Shown here: piece by piece, positions 1-8,800 of the stretch
How the letters are laid out: each line of letters opens with the position of its first letter
Position numbering within the stretch: the first letter of the stretch is position 1
Assembly: GCF_000282575.1 (NCBI RefSeq)
Contig: NZ_AKJA01000024.1
Span: forward strand, 1-64,000
Reading direction: 5' to 3'
DNA length: 64,000 nucleotides
DNA from: Herbaspirillum sp. YR522
GTDB taxonomy: Bacteria; Pseudomonadota; Gammaproteobacteria; Burkholderiales; Burkholderiaceae_D
Notes under the pieces: model-generated
Told to the model about the DNA's origin: nothing
The model's database searches: none
What the model saw: only the letters and a program-made list of their open reading frames with translations
Position numbers and translations under genes: made by a program

Positions 1-59
1 GGTCCAGCACATCGCTCTGGCGGCCGCCGAATTCGCCCGCCAGAGCGATGTGCTGGACC
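1..59. repeat. Perfect 22-bp inverted repeat at window edge
   Basis: Bases 1-22 are the exact reverse complement of 38-59, separated by a 15-bp spacer. The repeat begins at the first base of the window and lies inside the reading frame of the lytic transglycosylase. Residues encoded from about base 23 look normal for the family, whereas the first seven are dictated by the repeat. A perfect repeat of this length inside a conserved coding region is unexpected and may be a fold-back artefact at a contig end. Confidence 0.85.
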
Positions 60-649
60 GGATGGTCAATACCTCCGACCGCACGCGCGCCGAGTTCGAT
101 TTCACCCAGCGATTCCCGGCGCCGCACCTGCCGGAGATGAATGCCGCCACCCGCCCGCTGGGGATGGAAAACGCCTGGGTCTATGGCCTGATCCGCCAGG
201 AATCGCGCTTCATCAAGTCGGCGCGCTCGCATGTGGGCGCCTCGGGCCTGATGCAGCTGATGCCGGGCACGGCCAAGTTCGTGGCCAAGAAGATCGGCAT
301 GACCGAATTCACGCCCGAGCAGGTCAACGACATCAATACCAATTTGCTGCTGGGCACCAGTTATCTCGACATGGTGCTCAACAACATGAATGGCTCCGAG
401 ACCCTGGCCACGGCAGGCTACAACGCCGGGCCCGGCCGCCCGCGGACCTGGCGCGCGACACTGCCGCGCACGGTCGAGGGCGCGATCTTCGCCGAGATGA
501 TTCCTTTCAACGAGACCCGTGGCTATGTCAAGAACGTGATGTCCAACGCGACGTACTATGCTGCGATGTTCGAGAACCGCCCGCAGTCGTTGAAGCAGCG
601 CATGGGCAACATCGCCCCCAACGCGGACGTGGCGACCGACCTGCCCTGA
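2..649 (+). CDS. slt: Soluble lytic murein transglycosylase, C-terminal part
   Basis: The 5' end is outside the window. The visible 215 residues hold the SLT (goose-lysozyme-like) catalytic domain, which cleaves the MurNAc-GlcNAc bond of peptidoglycan to give 1,6-anhydro products in the periplasm. The catalytic glutamate lies in RQESRF, followed by the family motifs GASGLMQLMPGTAK and AGYNAGPGR. The alpha-superhelical N-terminal region is missing only because of the window edge. The first few residues are suspect because they lie in the perfect inverted repeat at 1-59. The product ends 33 bases before the next gene, so the two may be co-transcribed. Confidence 0.88.
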   Translation, partial: VQHIALAAAEFARQSDVLDRMVNTSDRTRAEFDFTQRFPAPHLPEMNAATRPLGMENAWVYGLIRQESRFIKSARSHVGASGLMQLMPGTAKFVAKKIGMTEFTPEQVNDINTNLLLGTSYLDMVLNNMNGSETLATAGYNAGPGRPRTWRATLPRTVEGAIFAEMIPFNETRGYVKNVMSNATYYAAMFENRPQSLKQRMGNIAPNADVATDLP

Positions 650-682
650 TCCGCTTGCGGGCCGCATTCCAGGAGGCAAGGC

Positions 683-1651
683 ATGGCTGTACGCAATATA
701 TTGGTATTGGGTGGCACCGGTTTCGTCGGCACCCGGCTGGTCCGGCTGCTGGGCAGCAGCACCGACTATCGCGTGATGGTGCCGACGCGCCGCATCGAGC
801 GCGCCAAGCATCTGCTGGTCTCGCCGGTGGTGTCGGTGGTGCAGGCCGATATCCATGACGACGGCGTGCTGTCGCAATTGGTGTCGCAGGCCGATGTGGT
901 GATCAACCTGGTCGGCATCCTGCACTCGCGCCCGGCCCGCAAGGGCCAGGCCTACGGGCCCGACTTCGAGGCCCAGCACGTGGCGCTGCCGCGCCGCATC
1001 GTGGCCGCCTGCCTGCGCCACGGCGTGGCGCGCTACCTGCACATGAGCGCGCTGGGGGCAGATCCCCACGGGCCATCGATGTACCAGCGCTCCAAGGCCG
1101 CCGGCGAAGCCGAGGTGACGGCCCAGCCGGGGCTGCCGGCGGTGATCTTCCGGCCGTCGGTGATATTCGGCGAGGGCGACCGTTTCATCAACCTGTTCGC
1201 CGGGCTGCAGAAGCGTTTTCCGGTGCTGCCGCTGGGTTCGGCCGAGGCGCGTTTCCAGCCGGTGTATGTAGGTGACGTCGCGCACGCCTTCAAGCAGGCG
1301 ATCGACCAGCCGAAACTGGCGGGCCAGTGCTTCGAGCTGGGCGGCCCGCGCGTCTACAGCCTGCGCGAGCTGGTGCGCCTGTCCGGCTGGATGGTGGGCC
1401 GCAACCGGCCGATCCTGCCCTTGCCGTCCTCGGCGGCATTGCTGCAGGCCTGGTTGCTCGAACACCTGCCGGGCAAGTTGATGAGCCGGGACAACGTGGC
1501 ATCGATGCGGGTCGACAACGTGCTGGCCGCCCCGATGTCGAGCGCACTGCAATGGGTGCCGACCGCGCTGGAAGAGGCGGCGCCGCTGTACCTGATGCCG
1601 CGTAACGAGCAACGCCAGTTCGATCTTTTTCGCAGCAAGGCAGGGCGCTGA
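683..1651 (+). CDS. NAD(P)-binding epimerase-like protein, complex I NDUFA9-like family
   Basis: This 322-residue protein opens with a Rossmann nucleotide-binding loop (LVLGGTGFVGTRL, residues about 7-19) and belongs to the extended/atypical short-chain dehydrogenase group resembling the NDUFA9 accessory subunit of complex I. The tyrosine of the usual YxxxK pair may be in MYQRSKAAGE (about residues 133-142). A strong Shine-Dalgarno, aggagg, sits 7-8 bases before the ATG. The substrate is not evident; the bacterial members are usually of unknown function. It sits between slt and a GST-like gene on the same strand. Confidence 0.8.
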   Translation: MAVRNILVLGGTGFVGTRLVRLLGSSTDYRVMVPTRRIERAKHLLVSPVVSVVQADIHDDGVLSQLVSQADVVINLVGILHSRPARKGQAYGPDFEAQHVALPRRIVAACLRHGVARYLHMSALGADPHGPSMYQRSKAAGEAEVTAQPGLPAVIFRPSVIFGEGDRFINLFAGLQKRFPVLPLGSAEARFQPVYVGDVAHAFKQAIDQPKLAGQCFELGGPRVYSLRELVRLSGWMVGRNRPILPLPSSAALLQAWLLEHLPGKLMSRDNVASMRVDNVLAAPMSSALQWVPTALEEAAPLYLMPRNEQRQFDLFRSKAGR

Positions 1652-1687
1652 CGCCGCGCCCGTCTTTCAACCTTCCACAGAGCCCTT

Positions 1688-2389
1688 ATGCAAGATACAG
1701 AACTGGACCCGGTACTGTCCGAAGCGCTGAAGAAAGCCGGCCGGCAGATGCCCACGCTGGTGATCGGCAACAAGAACTATTCGTCGTGGTCGATGCGCGC
1801 GTGGGTGGCCATGACTGCCTTCGATATCCCATTCAAGGAAGTGCGGGTGCTGCTCGACCAGCCCGACACGGCCGCCGAGATCGCACGCTATACCGCCTCG
1901 GGAACGGTGCCGGTACTGCTCGATGGCGACACCGCGATCTGGGATTCGCTGGCCATCTGCGAATACCTGGCCGAGCAGTTCCCCGACCGCGCCCTGTGGC
2001 CGGCAGAGGCCGATGCCCGTGCCATCGCGCGCAGTATCTGCGCCGAGATGCATTCCGGTTTTACCGGCCTGCGCAGCGCCATGAGCATGGATATCCGCGG
2101 CCGTTATCCGGGCCAGGGACGCACTGCGGCGGCGCAGGGCGATATCGGACGGATCTGTGAAATCTGGGAAGAATGCCTGGCCCGGTTCGGCCATCACGAT
2201 TTCCTGTTTGGCGATTTCTCGATTGCCGATGCCTACTACGCGCCCGTGGTGATGCGCTTTGCCAGCTACCAGGTGCCGCTGGCGCCGGCATTGCAGGCCT
2301 ATGCCGATCGCGTGCGCGAGCACCCGGCCGTGGCGCGCTGGATCGCCGAGGCGCTGGCCGAAAAAGAAATCCTGCCCGATCACAAATGA
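1688..2389 (+). CDS. Glutathione S-transferase family protein
   Basis: The thioredoxin-like N-terminal domain starts with TLVIGNKNYSSWSMRAW, typical of a bacterial GST group in which the serine-rich loop takes the place of the catalytic Tyr/Ser. The motif TVPVLLDGD includes the cis-proline that binds glutathione, and SLAICEYLAE follows; the C-terminal helical domain has the FGDFSIADAYY motif. Two starts are possible: 1688, or 1748, which would begin right at the conserved domain as in many homologues. The stop overlaps the cca start (ATGA), so cca is translationally coupled. Substrate unknown. Confidence 0.82.
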   Translation: MQDTELDPVLSEALKKAGRQMPTLVIGNKNYSSWSMRAWVAMTAFDIPFKEVRVLLDQPDTAAEIARYTASGTVPVLLDGDTAIWDSLAICEYLAEQFPDRALWPAEADARAIARSICAEMHSGFTGLRSAMSMDIRGRYPGQGRTAAAQGDIGRICEIWEECLARFGHHDFLFGDFSIADAYYAPVVMRFASYQVPLAPALQAYADRVREHPAVARWIAEALAEKEILPDHK

Positions 2390-3621
2390 AGATCTACACC
2401 GTCGGCGGCGCCGTACGCGACGGCTTGCTGGGGCTGCCGGTGAAGGATCGCGACCATGTGGTGGTGGGCGCCACGCCGCAGCAGATGCAGGCACTGGGCT
2501 ACCGCGCGGTCGGACGCGATTTCCCGGTGTTCCTGCATCCCGAGACCCATGAGGAATACGCACTGGCCCGTACCGAGCGCAAGACCGCGCCCGGCTATCA
2601 TGGCTTTGCCTTTCACGCCGCTCCCGACGTCACGCTGGAACAGGACCTGGCCCGGCGTGACCTGACCATCAACGCCATCGCCCAGGACCAGGATGGCAGC
2701 CTGGTCGATCCGTATCATGGCCGCGACGATATCGCGCAACGGCTGTTCCGGCACGTCTCGGAGGCCTTCGTCGAGGATCCGGTGCGGATCCTGCGGGTGG
2801 CCCGCTTTGCCGCCAGGTTCGCCGACTTCCGGGTCGCGCCCGAGACCAATGCCCTGATGCAGCGCATGGTCGCCGAGGGCGAGGTCGACGCGCTGGTGCC
2901 GGAACGGGTCTGGCAGGAGCTGGCGCGTGGCCTGATGGAGCAGCGCCCTTCGCGCATGTTCGAGGTGTTGCGCGCCTGCGGCGCCCTGCGGCGCATCCTG
3001 CCCGAGCTGGACGCCTTGTGGGGCGTGCCGCAACCCGAGAAATACCATCCCGAGATCGACACCGGCGTGCACGTGATGCTGGTGGTCGACTGGGCCGCCA
3101 GGCAGGGACATGCCTTGCCGATCCGTTTTGCGGCGCTGCTGCATGACCTGGGCAAGGGCAGCACCCCGGCCGCGGAGTGGCCGCGTCATCACGGCCATGA
3201 GGCGCGCAGCGCCAAGCTGGTCGAGCAGGTCTGCACGCGCCTGAAGGTGCCGGGCGAATGCCGCGACCTGGCGCTGATGACGGCGCGCGAACACGGCAAT
3301 GTCGGGCGCGCCTTCGAGATGCGGCCGGCTACGCTGGTGACGCTGTTTGCCCGCTGCGATGCCTTTCGCAAGCCGCAGCGCTTTGTCGATATGCTGCGCG
3401 CGGCAGAATGCGATCATCGCGGTCGCACCGGCCTGGAGCACCTGCCGTTTCCGCAGGCGGCCTATCTCGAAGGGGCGCTCAAGGCGGCCCGCGAGATCGA
3501 TGCCGGGGCCGTCGCCAGCCAGTACCAGGCGCAGCCGCAGAAGATCCAGGACGCCATCCATGCCGCCCGCAGCGAGCAGGTGGCAGCGTTCGTGGCGCTG
3601 CATCGTCCGGCCGCGGGGTGA
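2386..3621 (+). CDS. cca: CCA tRNA nucleotidyltransferase (multifunctional, with HD domain)
   Basis: Adds or repairs the 3' CCA end of tRNAs from CTP and ATP. The class II polymerase head is clear: YTVGGAVRDGLLG at the N-terminus, the acidic pair in VKDRDHVVVG, and RRDLTINAIAQD. After the neck and body, an HD phosphohydrolase domain carries RFAALLHDLGKG (around residue 250), which gives the 2',3'-cyclic phosphodiesterase and phosphatase activities of the long gammaproteobacterial and betaproteobacterial enzymes. Length of 411 residues is normal for the HD-containing form. The start chosen overlaps the upstream stop by four bases (ATGA); upstream in-frame extension would lie inside the GST gene and is not credible. 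Confidence 0.95.
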   Translation: MKIYTVGGAVRDGLLGLPVKDRDHVVVGATPQQMQALGYRAVGRDFPVFLHPETHEEYALARTERKTAPGYHGFAFHAAPDVTLEQDLARRDLTINAIAQDQDGSLVDPYHGRDDIAQRLFRHVSEAFVEDPVRILRVARFAARFADFRVAPETNALMQRMVAEGEVDALVPERVWQELARGLMEQRPSRMFEVLRACGALRRILPELDALWGVPQPEKYHPEIDTGVHVMLVVDWAARQGHALPIRFAALLHDLGKGSTPAAEWPRHHGHEARSAKLVEQVCTRLKVPGECRDLALMTAREHGNVGRAFEMRPATLVTLFARCDAFRKPQRFVDMLRAAECDHRGRTGLEHLPFPQAAYLEGALKAAREIDAGAVASQYQAQPQKIQDAIHAARSEQVAAFVALHRPAAG

Positions 3622-3629
3622 CTGCGGTC

Positions 3630-4346
3630 ATGACGTCCTTCCTCGCCCGCTTCAGGCGCCGCGGCGGCGCGGCCCCGCCGCCGGCACAGCCCGAGCGCCC
3701 GCTGGTGTTCGTCAAGGAACTCTCGGCGCGCTCGCGGCGCCACCTGATGCGCCATTTCCTGGCGCTGGGCGAGGCAGACCGACTGCTGCGCTTCGGCTCC
3801 AAGCTGTCCGATGAGCTGGTGGTGCGCTACGCCGAGCAGATCGATTTCGAGCGCGATACCGTCTTCGGCGTCTACGACCGGCGCTTGCGACTGCTGGGGG
3901 TCGGCCACCTGGCGTTCGCGCCGCGTGAGAGCTCGCGCATCAGTGGCGCCACCATCAAGCCGGTGGTGGCCGAGTTCGGGGTCTCGGTATCGGCCGCGGC
4001 GCGCGGCATGGGAGTCGGCACGCGGCTGTTCCTGCGGGCATCGATGCGTTGTCGCAATGCCGATGTCGACACGCTCTACATGCATTGCCTCTCGTCCAAC
4101 AAGGTCATGATGCACATCGCCAAGAAGGCCGGCATGGAGATCCACCGCGACTATGGTGAAGCCGACGCCTACCTCAAGATCAAGCCCGCCAATTCGGCCA
4201 CCCTGTTCCAGGAAGCCATGCAGGAGCAGGTTGCCATGCTGGACTATATCGTCAAGGCCAACTTCAAGGCCTTGCTCAAGTGGGGCGCGCGGGTCACCGG
4301 CCTGGGCCAGCGTCGCAAGCCGGACGACCCGGCCGGCCCGCGCTAG
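3630..4346 (+). CDS. GNAT family N-acetyltransferase
   Basis: A 238-residue protein with a GNAT fold: the acetyl-CoA loop is visible as SAAARGMGVGTRLFLRA (R/Q-x-x-G-x-G/A type), followed by DTLYMHCLSSNKVMMHIAKKAG. The acceptor is not identifiable. Its start is either ATG 3630 or GTG 3618; the latter overlaps the cca stop as GTGA and would couple translation. The N-terminal 25 residues are rich in Arg, Ala and Pro and of low complexity. It is the last gene of the run that begins upstream of cca. Confidence 0.75.
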   Translation: MTSFLARFRRRGGAAPPPAQPERPLVFVKELSARSRRHLMRHFLALGEADRLLRFGSKLSDELVVRYAEQIDFERDTVFGVYDRRLRLLGVGHLAFAPRESSRISGATIKPVVAEFGVSVSAAARGMGVGTRLFLRASMRCRNADVDTLYMHCLSSNKVMMHIAKKAGMEIHRDYGEADAYLKIKPANSATLFQEAMQEQVAMLDYIVKANFKALLKWGARVTGLGQRRKPDDPAGPR

Positions 4347-4396
4347 GGCGGCACCAGGGCGGCGTTCTACGCGACGCACGTGGGCTGGCGCGCAAT

Positions 4397-4413
4397 GGCG
4401 CATAATATGCGCC
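4397..4413. promoter_or_regulatory. 17-bp perfect palindrome upstream of phhA (candidate operator)
   Basis: ggcgcata-a-tatgcgcc: two 8-bp arms that are exact reverse complements around a single base, ending 22 bases before the phhA start codon. Its centre (cataatat) is AT-rich and could overlap a -10 element (cataat). Position and symmetry suit a dimeric regulator of phenylalanine catabolism; identity of the regulator is unknown. Confidence 0.45.
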
Positions 4414-4435
4414 TCGCACCGACATCAGAGCTTTC

Positions 4436-5317
4436 ATGAGCACCACCCCCGATACCGACGACTTCTTCGCCACCGTCGCCACCAAGTCCGACAGCGGCGC
4501 CCTGCGCGGCGACTACAGTGGCGCCGACGCCAACTACGTCGTGCCCCAGCACTGGGACCGCTACACCCCCGAGCAGCACGCGCTGTGGCGCCGCCTCTAC
4601 CAGCGCCAGGCCAAGCTGATCCCGGGCCGCGCCTGCGACGTCTTCATCGACAGCCTCAAGGCGCTCGACGTGTCCCAGGGCATTCCCCGCTTCGACCGCA
4701 CCAGCGAGGCCTTGCAGCGCGCTACGGGCTGGACGCTGGTGGCGGTGCCCGGGCTGGTGCCGGACCATACCTTCTTCGAACACCTGGCCAACCGCCGGTT
4801 TCCCGTCACGGTGTGGCTGCGCCAGGAGCATGAGTTCGACTATATCGTCGAGCCCGACGTGTTCCACGATTTCTTCGGCCACGTGCCCTTGCTGTTCAAC
4901 CCGGTCTTTGCCGATCACCTGCAGGAATACGGGCGCGGCGGCCTCAAGGCGCTCAAGCTCGATGGCCTGGCATGCCTGGCACGGCTGTACTGGTACACGA
5001 TCGAATTCGGCCTGGTGCAGAGCGAGCAGGGGTTGCGCATCTACGGCGCCGGCATCCTGTCCTCGGGGGGCGAGGTCGAGTACTGCCTCACCAGCGACAA
5101 GCCGCGTCGTATCCCCTTTGCGGCCGAACGTGTCATGCGCACGCTCTACAAGATCGACTCGTATCAGGAAACCTATTTCGTGATCCGCGATTTCGAACAG
5201 CTGTTCAACGATACCGCACCCGATTTCACCCCCTTCTACGAGCGCTTGAAGACCCTCGAACCGTTGCCGGCCAATAGCCTCCTGCCCGGCGAAATCGACC
5301 TGCCGCCGCTGCGCTGA
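4436..5317 (+). CDS. phhA: Phenylalanine-4-hydroxylase
   Basis: Tetrahydropterin- and Fe(II)-dependent monooxygenase converting L-phenylalanine to L-tyrosine. The iron ligands of the 2-His-1-carboxylate triad are visible: His144 and His149 in PDVFHDFFGHVPLL and Glu190 in YWYTIEFGL, in line with the short monomeric bacterial enzymes. Length of 293 residues is normal and there is no ACT regulatory domain. The gene stands alone with its own upstream palindrome at 4397-4413; no pterin-4a-carbinolamine dehydratase gene is adjacent. Confidence 0.95.
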   Translation: MSTTPDTDDFFATVATKSDSGALRGDYSGADANYVVPQHWDRYTPEQHALWRRLYQRQAKLIPGRACDVFIDSLKALDVSQGIPRFDRTSEALQRATGWTLVAVPGLVPDHTFFEHLANRRFPVTVWLRQEHEFDYIVEPDVFHDFFGHVPLLFNPVFADHLQEYGRGGLKALKLDGLACLARLYWYTIEFGLVQSEQGLRIYGAGILSSGGEVEYCLTSDKPRRIPFAAERVMRTLYKIDSYQETYFVIRDFEQLFNDTAPDFTPFYERLKTLEPLPANSLLPGEIDLPPLR

Positions 5318-5340
5318 AGCCCGACCCGAACGGTGGGCGA

Positions 5341-5375
5341 AAAAAAACGGATCTGACAGGGGAATGTCAGATCCG
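5341..5375 (-). terminator. Stem-loop with T7 on the minus strand (possibly bidirectional)
   Basis: Perfect 11-bp stem (cggatctgaca / tgtcagatccg, 5348-5358 and 5365-5375) with a six-base loop, preceded on the plus strand by seven A. Read on the minus strand this is a textbook intrinsic terminator, yet there is no minus-strand gene upstream of it. On the plus strand it follows phhA by 30 bases but has no T-run after it. Confidence 0.6.
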
Positions 5376-5544
5376 TATGAGCTAGTGGTGCTTTCAACAC
5401 TAGAGGGGAGGAACCTTGCTCAGAGAATGGATACCATCGCTGTTCAAAGTGATTACTATTAAACGCCAGGCCAAACCCAGGTCCAATGGCTTTTACCGGT
5501 TGTTACACTCGCGTCTTGCTTGTAACACTTGGGCTCTTTTTTTT
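5341..5544 (+). ncRNA. Candidate small RNA or structured phhA 3' UTR
   Basis: Three stem-loops in a row on the plus strand: 5348-5375 (11 bp), 5382-5403 (9 bp with one mismatch, loop cttt), and a composite stem in which cccagg (5476-5481) pairs with cttggg (5528-5533, one G-U) and tgttaca (5501-5507) pairs with tgtaaca (5521-5527), followed three bases later by T8. The last looks like an intrinsic terminator. No known family was recognised and no promoter is evident, so a processed 3' UTR is equally possible. Confidence 0.3.
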
Positions 5545-5813
5545 CAGCCGGAAATATTGTTGTTTTAGACTTTCCGGCATTTTCTTCTTCGCTCCCGCCC
5601 TTGCGCCGCACGACCTGCCGATTCGTTGCCGGCTTGCCAAAAAAAGCCTGAACGCCCTGCTGCACCGTACGTAGCGGCGTGCCCAGCCGTGTGCTAACTT
5701 GATTTACATAATATCGAAAGCGGGCTTACCGGTACCGACTTTCCCAGACCTGGCGCCAGAGGTGGCGACCGGACCATGTGAACCAAGAACACGATTTTTG
5801 GCACGGAGACTGC

Positions 5814-8800
5814 ATGAACGCCCCCTTACCCAACGGCCAGCGCCTGCTGCTGGACGACGTTTCGCTGGACGACAAATACACGCTGGAGCGCGGTCGTGTC
5901 TTCATGACCGGCATCCAGGCGCTGGTGCGACTGCCTATCCTGCAGCGCCAATATGACCAGCGCGCCGGCCTGGACACGGCCGGGTACATCACCGGTTATC
6001 GCGGTTCGCCGCTGGGCTCGGTGGACCAGACCGCGGCCAAGGCCGCTCGCCACCTGGAGGCGCACCAGGTACGTTTTCATCCCGGCATGAACGAAGACCT
6101 GGCCGCCACCGCCGTGTGGGGCACGCAGCAGGTGAACCTGTTTCCCGGGGCACGACACGACGGCGTGTTTTCGTTATGGTATGGCAAGGGACCGGGCGTG
6201 GATCGCTGCGGCGACGTCTTCAAGCACGCCAACATGGCCGGTACGTCGCGTCACGGCGGGGTGCTGGTCATCGCCGGTGACGATCATGCGGCCAAGTCGT
6301 CGACCACGGCGCACCAGAGCGAGCACATCCTCAAGGCCTGTGGCATGCCGGTGCTGTATCCGGCCACGGTGCAGGAATATCTCGACTATGGCTTGCACGG
6401 CTGGGCCATGAGTCGTTATACCGGGCTCTGGGTGGCGATGAAGTGCGTGACCGACCTGGTCGAGTCGGGCATGTCGGTGGTGCTCGACCCACAGCGGGTG
6501 CAGACCCTGCTGCCGCAAGACTTCGAGTTGCCCCCGGGCGGGCTCAACATCCGCCTGCCTGACAGCGTGCTGGCGCAGGAAGCCCGCATGAACAACTACA
6601 AATGGTACGCCGCGCTGGCCTATGCCCGGGTCAACAAGCTCAACCAGATCATCTGGGACAGCCCGCGTGCGCGCATCGGCATCGTCACCGCCGGCAAGTC
6701 CTATCTCGACACCCGCCAGGCCCTGGAGGACCTGGGTATCGATGAGCAGGTGGCCGCCGAGATCGGCATCCGGCTCTACAAGATCGGCATGACCTGGCCG
6801 CTCGAAGCCGAGGGCGTGCGCCAGTTCGCGCAGGGATTGGACGAGATCCTGGTGGTGGAGGAAAAGCGCCAGATACTCGAATACCAGATCAAGGAAGAAC
6901 TCTATAACTGGCGCGACGACGTGCGCCCACGGGTGGTCGGCAAGTTCGACGACACCGGCGAATGGAGCGGCTCGCATCGTGAAGGGCACGGCAACTGGCT
7001 GTTGCCGGCGACCTATGAATTGAACCCGGCGCAGATCGCACGCGCCATCGCCGCGCGGATCTCGCGTTACTTCGCCGGCCATCCGGTCGAGCAACGGGTG
7101 CGCGCCCGCATCGCCTACCTGGAAGCCAAGGAGGCCACGCTCAATATCAGCAGCCAGCCCGATCCCCAGCGCGATCGCATTCCCCACTTCTGTTCCGGTT
7201 GCCCGCACAATACCTCGACCAGGCTGCCCGATGGCAGTCGCGCCCTGGCCGGTATCGGTTGCCACTACATGGTGACCTGGATGGATCGTGAAAGCAGCGT
7301 CTTTACCCACATGGGTGGCGAAGGCGTGACCTGGGTCGGGCAGTCGCCGTTCACCAGCGAGCAACACGTGTTTGCCAACCTGGGCGATGGCACCTATTTC
7401 CATTCCGGCCTGCTGGCCATCCGCGCCTCGGTCGCGGCCAAGGTCAACATCACCTACAAGGTGCTGTTCAACGACGCCGTCGCCATGACCGGCGGCCAGG
7501 AATTCGATGGCCCGCTCGACGTGGCGATGATCTCGCGCCAGCTGGCTGCAGAAAACGTGCGGCCGATCATCGTGGTCACCGATGAACCCGACAAATACGC
7601 CGCCGACACCCGCTGGGCCGACGGCATCACCATCCGTCACCGCAGCGAACTCGATGCCGTGCAGCGTGAATTGCGCGAGGTGAGCGGAGTGTCGGCAATG
7701 ATCTACGACCAGACCTGCGCATCCGAAAAGCGTCGCCGTCGCAAGCGCAATGCCTACCCGGACCCCGCCAAGCGGGCCGTGATCAACGAAGCGGTATGCG
7801 AAGGATGCGGCGACTGCAGCGTGCAATCGAACTGCCTGTCGGTGGAACCGCTGGACACCGAGCTGGGGCGCAAGCGCCAGATCAACCAGTCTTCCTGCAA
7901 CAAGGATTTCTCGTGCGTCACGGGCTTCTGTCCCAGCTTCGTCACGGTCGAGGGCGGCAGGCTCAAGCGCCCGGCGCGCGCGGCCGGCGAAGCCGGTGCC
8001 GACACCACGGCGCTGCCGCATCCGCCACTGGCCCCCTTGGCCGCACCCTATGGCATCGTGGTGACCGGCATCGGCGGCACCGGCGTCATCACCATCGGCC
8101 AGATCCTGGCCATGGCGGCGCACCTGGAGGGGCGCGCCTGCTCGGTGCTGGACATGAGCGGCCTGGCGCAGAAGGGCGGGCCGGTGACTTCGCATGTGCG
8201 CCTGGCCGACCACGGCGAGCAACTGCACTCGACCCGCGTGGGTACCGGTGCGGCCGACCTGGTGATCGGCTGCGACGTGATCGTCACCGCCAACCGCGAT
8301 GCCCTCTCACGCATGGGCGAGGGGCGCACCCGGGCCGCGGTCAATTCGACCCAGACGCCGACGGCGGCCTTCGTGCGCAATCCCGACTGGCAGTTTCCGC
8401 AAGCCTCGGCCGAGGGCCGTATCGCCGAGGCCTGCGGGCGCGACAACCTCGACCTGATCGACGCCGGGCACATTGCCACGGCGCTGCTGGGCGACGCCAT
8501 CGCCACCAATATGTTCATGCTGGGCTACGCCTGGCAAAAGGGCTGGGTGCCGCTATCGGAGGCCGCATTGCTGCGCGCCATCGAACTCAATGCGCAACAG
8601 GTCGAATTGAATCGCCAGGCGTTTGCCTGGGGTCGCCTGGGGGCGCATGACATGGCCGGCGTGTTGGCCAGGGCCGGGCGCAATGGCACCCGGGCGCAGG
8701 TGATCGAGTTCAAGCGCACGCCATCGGTGGACGAATTGACGGCGCGCCGGGTGGCGTTGCTGAGCGCCTACCAGGATGCCGCCTATGCCCGCCGCTACAG

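Larger units (their letters stand above)
5318..5813. other. Intergenic region between phhA and the indolepyruvate oxidoreductase
   Basis: About 500 bases without a convincing protein gene. It holds three successive stem-loops (5348-5375, 5382-5403, 5476-5533) and a run of eight T at 5537-5544, plus an 11-codon frame at 5427-5462 (MDTIAVQSDYY) with a distant aggggagg. The 5550-5720 part is AT-richer than its surroundings and presumably contains the promoter of the downstream gene; I could not fix a convincing -35/-10 pair. Confidence 0.6.

Noticed and set aside
20-36. Adjacent NotI-like and EcoRI sites resembling a cloning polylinker
   Set aside because: The bases encode AAAEFA, which suits the lytic transglycosylase at that place; no vector sequence follows.
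5459-5665. 68-codon minus-strand frame in the phhA downstream gap
   Set aside because: No Shine-Dalgarno, no recognisable domain, and it overlaps the stem-loop/T8 structure; not supported as a gene.
5801-5816. sigma-54-like TGGCACG-N4-CTGCA before the indolepyruvate oxidoreductase
   Set aside because: It overlaps the chosen start codon and Shine-Dalgarno, and the -12 element lacks TTGC; coincidence is likelier.
6174-8228. 684-codon open frame on the minus strand opposite the oxidoreductase
   Set aside because: Composition is typical of GC-rich antisense shadow (His, Arg, Gly rich) with no domain; the plus-strand gene is certain.
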